64,000 nt of DNA from Actinomycetospora endophytica. GTDB lineage: Bacteria > Actinomycetota > Actinomycetes > Mycobacteriales > Pseudonocardiaceae. Under the pieces are notes generated by a model, which worked only from the letters and a program-made list of their open reading frames with translations, searched no databases and was not told the DNA's origin. A program made the translations under genes and the position numbers. The first letter of the stretch is position 1; every line of letters begins with the position of its first letter. Below are positions 42,798 to 50,198 of this stretch, in pieces. The DNA is taken from positions 558,001 through 622,000 of the forward strand of contig NZ_JAJNDB010000001.1 in the NCBI RefSeq assembly GCF_021026375.1, read 5' to 3'.

Positions 42798-44168
42798 CTA
42801 CTCCTCGCCGAAGTCGGTGCGCCGGCCGAGGCCGACGGCGGTCAGGCCGGCGCGGCGCAGGGTGGCGGGGTCGACGACGTTGCGGGTGTCGACCACGATC
42901 GGGCGCTTCATCGCCGCGGCCATCACCGACCAGTCCAGCGACCGGAACTGCGCCCACTCGGTCAGCACCAGCACCGCCTCCGCGCCCTGGGCCGCCGAGA
43001 CCGCGTCCGCCGCCAGCGGCACCCCCTCGACCTCGGACGGCGCCGGCTCCCCGTCGCGGAACTTCAACGCCTCCGGGCCGTCCACGAACGCCGGGTCGAA
43101 CCCCACCAGCTCCGCCCCGGCCTGGCGCAGCAGCGCCGCGATCGCCAACGCCGGCGAGTCCCGCAGGTCATCGGTGCCGGCCTTGAACGTCAACCCCAGC
43201 AGGCACAGCCGCACCCGCGACAGCGACCCGGTGCGCTTGCCGGTCACCGCCAACCGGACCTTGTCCACGATCCGCTGCCGCTGCCGGGTGTTGGTGTCGA
43301 TCGTCGCCCGCAGCAACCGGAACTCGAAGTCCGCCGCGTCCGCGACCTGCAGCAACGCGTGGGTGTCCTTGGGCAGACACGACCCGCCCCACCCCGGGCC
43401 GGGCGAGAGGAACGCCTGCCCGATCCGCCGGTCGTAGCCGATGCCCTCGGTGACGTCCGCGATGTCCGCCCCGACCCGCTCACACAACTCGGCCATCGCG
43501 TTCACATACGACAACTTCATCGCCAAGAAGCAGTTCGCCGCGTACTTCATCAGCTCCGCCGACGCCGCATCGGTCAACACCGTCGGCGCACCCAACCGCG
43601 CGTACAACGCCGCCACCCGCTCCGCGGCGTCCTGGTTGTCCGACCCGACCACGATCCGGTCCGGGCCCAGGAAGTCCTTGACCGCCGACCCCTCACGCAG
43701 GAACTCCGGGTTCGACACCACCCCGATGTCGGCGCGCTCGAGCATCTCCGCGGTCCGCTCCGCGGTGCCCACCGGCACCGTCGACTTGTTCACCACCACC
43801 GTGCCCGGCGCCAACGACGCGCCGACCTCCTCCATCACCGACTCCACCGCACGCAGATCCGCGACCCCACCGGCACCCATCGGCGTCGGCACGCACAGGA
43901 ACACGACCTCCGGGGAACGGCCCTCCTCGAACGACGCCAACGCCGCCGAGTTGCCCACCACGAACGACAACCGCCCCGCCGAGGTCTGCTCCGAGACCAA
44001 CTCCGACAGACCCGGCTCCACGATGTCGACCACCCCGCGGCGCAACCGCTCCACCTTCGCGGTGTCGATGTCCGCGCACACCACCTCGTGACCCAACGAC
44101 GCCAGACACGCCCCCGTCGTCAACCCGACGTAGCCCGTCCCCACCACCATGACCCGCCGTGCGAACAC
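42798..44168 (-). CDS. UDP-glucose 6-dehydrogenase
   Basis: 456 aa from GTG 44168 with GGGGAG 6-7 nt upstream. Converts UDP-glucose to UDP-glucuronate with two NAD+. NAD site VMVVGTGYVGLTTGACLASL (10-15), FLCVPTP, STVPVGTAERT, catalytic Lys K208 (ELMKYAANCFLAMKLSYVNA), active-site Cys C264 in PGPGWGGSCLPKDTHAL, and LCLLGLTFKAGTDDLRDSPA in the C-terminal domain. Supplies the acidic sugar precursor for the polysaccharide locus that lies upstream on the same strand. Could act on GDP-mannose in principle, but motifs favour UDP-glucose. Confidence 0.93.
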   Translation of the reverse strand: MFARRVMVVGTGYVGLTTGACLASLGHEVVCADIDTAKVERLRRGVVDIVEPGLSELVSEQTSAGRLSFVVGNSAALASFEEGRSPEVVFLCVPTPMGAGGVADLRAVESVMEEVGASLAPGTVVVNKSTVPVGTAERTAEMLERADIGVVSNPEFLREGSAVKDFLGPDRIVVGSDNQDAAERVAALYARLGAPTVLTDAASAELMKYAANCFLAMKLSYVNAMAELCERVGADIADVTEGIGYDRRIGQAFLSPGPGWGGSCLPKDTHALLQVADAADFEFRLLRATIDTNTRQRQRIVDKVRLAVTGKRTGSLSRVRLCLLGLTFKAGTDDLRDSPALAIAALLRQAGAELVGFDPAFVDGPEALKFRDGEPAPSEVEGVPLAADAVSAAQGAEAVLVLTEWAQFRSLDWSVMAAAMKRPIVVDTRNVVDPATLRRAGLTAVGLGRRTDFGEE

Positions 44169-44287
44169 GCAGGACTCCCCTCTTCGTCCGGCACCGCCTG
44201 GTCGCGGGAGGTCCGCCTCCGGTGATCAGCGGTCCCACGACCACGCTGCCAGATCACACACGGTGAGCGAACGCGTGCGGGCTCACC

Positions 44288-45643
44288 TCACCCCGCGGCA
44301 CCGGTGACGGCGTTCGCGTAGTCCTGCCGGGTCAGTCCCGACGACGGGTCGTCGAGGACGCCCTCGAAGGCCAGGAAGAACCCGGCGAGCGAGCAGCCGC
44401 GGGCGTAGGCGGGGCTGTGCCGGACCTGGGCGGCCTCGGAGTCCGAGTCCGACGTCCCGCCGGTCTGCGCCGCGGGCGGTCCGGGGTTCTCACCGACGGC
44501 GGGCAGCCCGGCCCGGGCGGCCTGGGCGCGGGCGAAGCGCAGGTTCGACCAGGACTGGACGGGGGTCGCCGGGTCGGTGCTGGTGTCGGCGTCGCCGGCG
44601 GTGCACATGTCCTGGGCGGGGCTCGCCGCGCGGGCGGTGACCGCCGTCGCGTCGTCCACCCCGGTGAGGTCGACGACGACGCCGCCGACGTTGCCGCCGA
44701 GCACCGGGAACTGGTCGACGTAGTTGAGCCCGCGCCCGAGCGAGCCGTCCCGGTCGCCGGCGCCGTTCAGCAGGGCGTTGGTCGCCGTCGTGAGGTCGGC
44801 GGGCAGGACGCCCTTGCCCGGCGAGGGGATGTGGACGAGCCCGGAGTAGCCGGCGGCGCGCAGGGCGTCGACCTGCCCCTTGATCGCGTACATCAGGGAA
44901 CGCTCGTACCAGGTGAACCAGTTCCGGGCCATGGCCGCGGTGACGGTCGTGCCGTTCCAGGTCGACTGACCGGGGATCCAGCCGGGCATCGGGGTCGTCG
45001 GGGTACCCGCGGCGATCCCGGTGCCCTGCTGCGCGTCGGCGCCGTAGGCCCACCAGCTCTGCAGGAAGCCGTCGCCGGAGTCGTTCGGCCCGGGGAAACC
45101 GACCTCGCCGGCGGCGCTGGTCCCGACGCGGAAACCGTCGAGCCGCGAGGCCGGGAGGTCGTCGACGAGTCGGGTGAGGTAGTCGGCCTCGGCGTTCCGG
45201 ACGGACGCGGAGAAGACGGTGTCGATCGCGCCGGTGTCCGGGTTCTTGCCGCGCTGGTCGACGAGCTCGGCTCCGGCCAGGCCGCGGACCCACGACGGCG
45301 GGTACTGGGTGCCGGTCCCGACGACGACGCGCAGGCCCGCGTCGAGGCACGCCGTCACGCGGTTGCGCAGGTCGGTGACGTAGTCGGTGTTCTCGACCCC
45401 GGCCGCCGTCGGGAGGTAGCGGTCCCAGTACGCCTCGACCTCGACGATGCTGACGCCCACGGCCTTGTTCGCGGCGATGTCGGAGGCGCTGCACGAGGAG
45501 GCCATGAGCCCCCAGACGGGGTCGGAGGCGGCGTGGGCGGGCAGCGGGCGGAGGCCGAGCAGGAGCAGCGGGACGAGTGCGAGGAGCACGACGACGGCCG
45601 GTCGGTGACGGGTGGGACGTGGGAGGCGGATGAGGCGCAGCAT
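44288..45643 (-). CDS. Secreted beta-amylase-like (GH14/GH42-type TIM barrel) protein, copy 1
   Basis: 451 aa from ATG 45643. A Sec signal peptide (VVVLLALVPLLLLGLRPLPA-HAAS) is followed by a TIM-barrel-like chain: SIVEVEAYWDRYLPTAAGVE, ACLDAGLRVVVGTGTQYPPS-W, FRVGTSAAGEVGFPG (E180) and PAVGENPGPP (E385). The V-G-x-x-x-A-G-E-x-x-(F/Y)-P motif is very like the first catalytic Glu motif of beta-amylases, and G-E-N the second, so a glycosidase acting on surface glycan is plausible. It has its own upstream region with TATCGA at about 45711. Paralogue of the product at 45897. Confidence 0.7.
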   Translation of the reverse strand: MLRLIRLPRPTRHRPAVVVLLALVPLLLLGLRPLPAHAASDPVWGLMASSCSASDIAANKAVGVSIVEVEAYWDRYLPTAAGVENTDYVTDLRNRVTACLDAGLRVVVGTGTQYPPSWVRGLAGAELVDQRGKNPDTGAIDTVFSASVRNAEADYLTRLVDDLPASRLDGFRVGTSAAGEVGFPGPNDSGDGFLQSWWAYGADAQQGTGIAAGTPTTPMPGWIPGQSTWNGTTVTAAMARNWFTWYERSLMYAIKGQVDALRAAGYSGLVHIPSPGKGVLPADLTTATNALLNGAGDRDGSLGRGLNYVDQFPVLGGNVGGVVVDLTGVDDATAVTARAASPAQDMCTAGDADTSTDPATPVQSWSNLRFARAQAARAGLPAVGENPGPPAAQTGGTSDSDSEAAQVRHSPAYARGCSLAGFFLAFEGVLDDPSSGLTRQDYANAVTGAAG

Positions 45644-45818
45644 GACCCTGGCATCGCGTCGTCCGGGTCCGGATCGCACAGCTCAGGCAATGCGTTGACC
45701 GTTCAGCTCAATCGATACACGCGTCCGGCGCAGTAGTCGGCTGCTGCCTCCGCCGTCCGTGAATCGCCCGTTCGGCCGCATCTGGTCCGGGCGGCCGTGG
45801 AAGATCTGAAGGTCTGAA

Positions 45819-45836
45819 GATCAGGAGCACTCCAGG
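45819..45836 (+). repeat. Dispersed GATCAGGAGCAC repeat
   Basis: GATCAGGAGCACTCCAGG here matches GATCAGGAGCACTGGAGG on the minus strand at about 7612-7629. It sits in the 253-bp gap (45644-45896) between the two beta-amylase-like genes, after a direct TCTGAAG repeat (about 45804-45818). Role unknown. Confidence 0.5.
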
Positions 45837-45896
45837 CATCGAGTCAGCGCTCCGAACCTGCGCCATGTGTCCTCGACGCGAGAACAACGGCCACCC

Positions 45897-47186
45897 TCAG
45901 CCGCCCACCACCGCCGCGTAATCACCCGGCGTCAACCCGCTGCGGGTCGTGTAGAGGTCGTCCTCGAACGCGAACAGGAACGCCGCCAGACCACACGCGC
46001 GGGCATACCCGGGAGCGCGCCGGAGCTGGTCGCGCTCGCTGTCCGAGCGGTCGGTCCCGCCCGTCTGCGGCGCGGGCGGGCCGGGGTTCTCCCCCACCAG
46101 CGCCAGCCCGGCCCGGTGCGCCGCGGCTGCGGTGACCCGCTGGTTCGGCCAGGTGTCGAGCGCCGCTGAACCCCGCAGGAGCGCCGCCGCGTCCCCCGAC
46201 GTGCACCGATCGGCCGGCGGGTTCAGCCCACGCGCACGGACCGCGGTGGCGTCGTCGATGCCGGTGATGTCCACGACCGCCCCCGGCACCGCGGACGCGA
46301 GCGCGGGGAAGCCGCCCACGTAGTCCAGGCCGCGCCGCAGCGCCCCGTCGCGCACCGCGGTGGCGAGCCGGACCTGGACGGCGGCCTCGAGATCGGCCGG
46401 CAGCACACCGCGCCCGGCGGCCGGCACGTGCACCGGACCGCGGTACCCGGCGGCACGCAGCGCGGCCGCGCGATCCGCGACCGCGCGCACCACCGCGCCG
46501 GAGTACCACCGGAACCACGCGCGGGCCGCCTCGACCGACACCGCCCGCCCCTGCCACGTCGGCTGCCCCGGCACCCATCCCGGCAGCGGCGACACCGACT
46601 GGCCGGGCGCGAGACCCACCCCGCGCTGGGGCGCGTCGCCGAAGGCCCACCAGCTGTCGAACGCGGCGCCGGAGGCCTCGGGCCCGGGGTAGCCGAGCTC
46701 GCCCGCCGTCGACGTCCCGACCCGCACGCCGACGAGCCGCGCCGCGGGGACCACCGTCATGAGCCGGCGCAGGTACGCGTCGCCCGCGACCGCGACGGCA
46801 CCGGAGAACACCGTGTCGACCGCGCCGTTCGTCGGGGAGCGCCTCGCCTGGTCGCGCAGGGCGGCCCCGGGGAGCGCCCGGACCCAGGCCGGCGGGTACT
46901 GCAGGCCCGAGCCCAGCACCACCCGCACCCCGGCGTCGAGGCAGCGCGTCACGGTGTCGCGCAGCCCCGCGGCGTACGCGGTGTCGACGACGCCGGCCAC
47001 GGGCTCCAGCCGGTCCCAGTGGGCCTCGACGACCGCGACATCCACCCCGGGCACACGCCGAGCCAGCCGATCGGGCGCGCATGTCGAGTCGACGACGCCC
47101 CACGCGGGCGACGTCGCGGCGACCGCGGGCGGGGCACCCGACGCGGTGAGCAGCCAGAGCAGCGCGACGAGCGCCCCGAGCCTCAC
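45897..47186 (-). CDS. Secreted beta-amylase-like (GH14/GH42-type TIM barrel) protein, copy 2
   Basis: 429 aa from GTG 47186, coupled to the acyltransferase stop (GTGA). Signal peptide LGALVALLWLLTASGAPPAV-A. It keeps the same landmarks as copy 1: VAVVEAHWDRLEPVAGVVDT, RCLDAGVRVVLGSGLQYPPA-W, VRVGTSTAGELGYPGPE (E163), GYRGPVHVPAAGRGVLPADL, and LVGENPGPPAPQTGGTDRSD (E366). Both candidate catalytic Glu are conserved, as are Cys residues that could pair. Expected in the cell wall or medium, perhaps trimming or remodelling the polymer made by this operon. Confidence 0.7.
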   Translation of the reverse strand: MRLGALVALLWLLTASGAPPAVAATSPAWGVVDSTCAPDRLARRVPGVDVAVVEAHWDRLEPVAGVVDTAYAAGLRDTVTRCLDAGVRVVLGSGLQYPPAWVRALPGAALRDQARRSPTNGAVDTVFSGAVAVAGDAYLRRLMTVVPAARLVGVRVGTSTAGELGYPGPEASGAAFDSWWAFGDAPQRGVGLAPGQSVSPLPGWVPGQPTWQGRAVSVEAARAWFRWYSGAVVRAVADRAAALRAAGYRGPVHVPAAGRGVLPADLEAAVQVRLATAVRDGALRRGLDYVGGFPALASAVPGAVVDITGIDDATAVRARGLNPPADRCTSGDAAALLRGSAALDTWPNQRVTAAAAHRAGLALVGENPGPPAPQTGGTDRSDSERDQLRRAPGYARACGLAAFLFAFEDDLYTTRSGLTPGDYAAVVGG

Positions 47187-48388
47187 GTCCCCGTCGACCG
47201 GCCCGTGACGACGCGGTCGGTCCGCTCGTCGAGCGAGCGCGCCGGCGCCTTGGCCGGACGCTTCACCAGCGTGCGCATCCAGCGCTGCGCCGGCTTCTCG
47301 ATCACCTGGTAGGCGACCCAGGCGAGCACGAACGAGCCGAGCGCGATCAGCAGCGTCCCGACGATGCCCCAGGCCCCCGGGAACGTCCGCGGGTTGATCA
47401 CCAGCGACGAGGCCAGGATCCACGGCACGTGCACCAGGAAGAGCGCGACGCTGTACTCACCGCCGACGAGCGCCCATCGGGTCGAGAGGAACGTGTTGAC
47501 CGCGCCGCGCTGCTGCGCGAGGGCCAGGACGATCAGGCCGACGACCGGCAGCGACAGCATGCTCGGGTGGCCGAAGACCGCCAGCACGGTGATCGCCGCG
47601 AGCGAGAGCACCACCAGCGGCCCGGTGACCCGGCCGATCCAGGCGGGGATGCGCGACCCCACGTGCGTCAGCTGGCACAGCGAGGCCCCGGCGAGGAACG
47701 CCCCGAACGCCCGCGGCAGCGGCATCTCGTAGGTGATCGAGGCGTCGTCGAACCCGATGAACGAGTACGCGACCAACGGGATCGCGCAGGCCACCAGGTA
47801 GCCGAGCACGCACGCCCGCGGGGTGCGCAGCCGCAGCACCAGCGGGACCAGGATCGGGAACACCAGATAGCAGGCCCACTCCGCCGACAGCGACCAGACC
47901 GGCCCGTTCCAGGTCAGCGCGTGCGCCCCGCCCCAGCCGGAGGTCAGCGTGATCTGCCGGATCAGGTCCCAACCGAGGTTGCCGCCGTGGGGGATCTCGT
48001 GCCCGACCGCCCGCGAGACGAGCACCGCCGCGACCATGACGGCCAGCACGGCGAGGTGGATCGGGTAGAAGCGCGAGAGCCGGGCCCAGAGGAACTTCCC
48101 GAACACCGCGCGGCCGGGCCAGCGCGCGAACACCTTCCGGTACCCGGAGCTGATGACGAAGCCGGACAGCACGAAGAACATGTCCAGCGCGACGTAGCCG
48201 TGGTGCCAGACGGCGTTCCACGCCGGCGTCGTCACCGGCATCATCGCGCTCGCGAACGGCGCGAGGTGGACCGCGACGACGACCAGCGCCAGGATGCCGC
48301 GGATCCCGACCAGGCTCGCGATCAGCCCGCTGCCCGCCGGCTTCGCGGCACCGGACGTGGTCGAGCTCGGCGTCGGTGTCGAGGTCAC
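47183..48388 (-). CDS. Acyltransferase 3 (OafA/NodX-type) membrane protein
   Basis: 401 aa from GTG 48388, with GGGGAGGGG upstream. Family features: LIASLVGIRGILALVVVAVH (the R-G-x-x-A-x-x-V-x-x-x-H motif), GYVALDMFFVLSGFVISSGY (F-F-x-x-S-G-F), SRFYPIHLAVLAVMVAAVLV, NGPVWSLSAEWACYLVFPIL. About ten membrane helices. Such enzymes O-acetylate or O-succinylate sugars at the membrane. Its stop overlaps the start of the secreted beta-amylase-like gene; it begins 43 bp after the PMT-type gene. Confidence 0.92.
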   Translation of the reverse strand: MTSTPTPSSTTSGAAKPAGSGLIASLVGIRGILALVVVAVHLAPFASAMMPVTTPAWNAVWHHGYVALDMFFVLSGFVISSGYRKVFARWPGRAVFGKFLWARLSRFYPIHLAVLAVMVAAVLVSRAVGHEIPHGGNLGWDLIRQITLTSGWGGAHALTWNGPVWSLSAEWACYLVFPILVPLVLRLRTPRACVLGYLVACAIPLVAYSFIGFDDASITYEMPLPRAFGAFLAGASLCQLTHVGSRIPAWIGRVTGPLVVLSLAAITVLAVFGHPSMLSLPVVGLIVLALAQQRGAVNTFLSTRWALVGGEYSVALFLVHVPWILASSLVINPRTFPGAWGIVGTLLIALGSFVLAWVAYQVIEKPAQRWMRTLVKRPAKAPARSLDERTDRVVTGRSTGT

Positions 48389-48431
48389 GGTGCCCCTCCC
48401 CCTCTTTCCTTCTTCGGTCACGACGGCGGCC

Positions 48432-50198
48432 TCACGCGGGCCCGGTGAGCGGCAGCGAGCGGTCGTCGGGCGCGATCGCCGACGCCCCCGACCCGGGCAG
48501 CGGCCGGTTCAGGTCGTAGACGAGCAGGTCGCCGCTGGTCCTCCCGTGCGCGGACAACACGACGGGGTAGTCGTGGGCGATCTCGGCGTTGAGGTCGGTC
48601 GTGGAGTTCGCCAGGCCCTGGTTGGAGAGCGCGGTGGAGACGATCGCGTAGCTGCACCCGTTGCGGCGGGCGATGTCGAGCGAGGTCAGCTTGTGCACCC
48701 CGAAGCCCGGCATGATGAATTGCGCGGTCTGCTCGCCGAGACAGATCTGGGCGGAGTGGTCGACCTGCGCGAAGACCTGCGGGATCACCCGCTCGTAGCC
48801 GTCGTCGCGCGTGGTGTGCACCTGCCACCAGCCCCACAGCGACCCGGCGAACAGCGCGACCACGGCCACCCCGACGACCACCCGCCACGGCGGGGCCCAC
48901 CGGCCGGCCTGGGTGACCAGGAGGCCGATGACGACGGTGGAGGGCACCGCGAGCAGGTAGAACGTCTGCTCCTCGACCTCACCGAGCGCGCCGGTGTACA
49001 TGATCGCGGCGAGCACGCCGGCCAGCCAGCAGGTGACCAGCGACAGCGTCGCCTCGCGCGGGTCGCCGGAGACCCGCGGATCCCCGGCCCGGATGCGGGC
49101 GTGGGCTCCGCCGGGAGGCGCGGCGTGCGCCCCCCGCTTGCCGGTCCGGGGGCCGCGCAGCGTCCGCCACCCGATGAACAGCAGGTAGAGCGCGTAGCAG
49201 ACCGCCACGCCGATCAGCGCGTACGACGACGCGAAGAGCGAGAGGTTGGCCAGGATGCGGCTCGCGAACCCCGGCGAGTTGCTCTTCGAGGTGAAGCCGG
49301 TCTCCTTGATCAGCCCGATCGCGCGGAACGTCCCGGCGAGCGTCTGGTCGAACCAGAAGGAGATGTTGCCCGACAGCAGGACGATCAGGACGTACACGCC
49401 GTACACGCCGAACAGCAGCCCGAGCACCCCGCAGGCCTCGCGGCGCCGCAGCCCCCACCCCGTGACGATCATGATCATCAGGGGCACCGCGGTGATCAGC
49501 CCCGAGGTGCTCTTGGTGGCCACGGCGAGCCCGAAGAACAGGCCCGCGGCCACCAGGAACCCGCGCCGGGCCCGGACCGTCTCGCGCTCCACCGCGACGA
49601 GCAGACACAGCACCCCCGCGAGGACGCTGAACATCATCGGCGCCTCGAGCATCACGCGGCTGTCGAAGCGGACGACGAACGCGTCGAGGGCGTAGACGAG
49701 CCCGGCGATCAGCGACGCCCACCGCCCGACCACCCGGCGGGTGACGGCGACGACGAGCAGCGTGTTGACGAAGCCGAAGATCAGCAGCGCCGGGCGCAGG
49801 CTCAGGACCGCTCCGACGGTCATGTCGTTGACCGGGTGCGTGACGAACAGCGAGAAGAACAGGAACGCCAGCGGCGGGTGCAGGTAGAACGGCTCGTCCC
49901 AGAGCTGCGGGCCGCGGCCTCCCGCGAACGCGTTCGCCACGTCCGCGTACTGGACCTCGTCCATGAACAGCTCGTAGGACTGGAGCTGGTGGTAGGCGCG
50001 CAGCCCCACCGCCAGCACCGCGAGCACGATCGCGCCCACGACGTAGACGGTCTGCCCGGGCCGGGCGACCGGGACGATCCGGCCGAGCCGCCGCGCGAGC
50101 CGGTCGGTGAGCGACGCGCGGGGTGCCGCGTCGTCGTAGGTGGACTGCTGGGCGGGCCGGCGGACCAGCCGGACGACCGAGGACGACGAGTCGCTCAT
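48432..50198 (-). CDS. Membrane glycosyltransferase, GT39/GT83 (PMT/ArnT) type
   Basis: 588 aa from ATG 50198 (ATGA overlap with the upstream gene). About 11 membrane helices. After helix 1, SYELFMDEVQYADVANAFAG carries the acidic D-E motif of GT-C enzymes; FYLHPPLAFLFFSLFVTHPV, ALDAFVVRFDSRVMLEAPMM and FGLAVATKSTSGLITAVPLM are typical of the PMT/ArnT group. The C-terminal 110 residues form a soluble outer domain (VFAQVDHSAQICLGEQTAQF...DLNRPLPGSG). It uses a polyprenyl-phosphate sugar; donor and acceptor unknown. Confidence 0.88.
   Translation of the reverse strand: MSDSSSSVVRLVRRPAQQSTYDDAAPRASLTDRLARRLGRIVPVARPGQTVYVVGAIVLAVLAVGLRAYHQLQSYELFMDEVQYADVANAFAGGRGPQLWDEPFYLHPPLAFLFFSLFVTHPVNDMTVGAVLSLRPALLIFGFVNTLLVVAVTRRVVGRWASLIAGLVYALDAFVVRFDSRVMLEAPMMFSVLAGVLCLLVAVERETVRARRGFLVAAGLFFGLAVATKSTSGLITAVPLMIMIVTGWGLRRREACGVLGLLFGVYGVYVLIVLLSGNISFWFDQTLAGTFRAIGLIKETGFTSKSNSPGFASRILANLSLFASSYALIGVAVCYALYLLFIGWRTLRGPRTGKRGAHAAPPGGAHARIRAGDPRVSGDPREATLSLVTCWLAGVLAAIMYTGALGEVEEQTFYLLAVPSTVVIGLLVTQAGRWAPPWRVVVGVAVVALFAGSLWGWWQVHTTRDDGYERVIPQVFAQVDHSAQICLGEQTAQFIMPGFGVHKLTSLDIARRNGCSYAIVSTALSNQGLANSTTDLNAEIAHDYPVVLSAHGRTSGDLLVYDLNRPLPGSGASAIAPDDRSLPLTGPA

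Noticed and set aside
44417-45736. Plus-strand open frame opposite the first beta-amylase-like gene
   Set aside because: Product is Gly/Arg/Asp/Val-rich without any domain. The minus strand has a signal peptide and conserved motifs.
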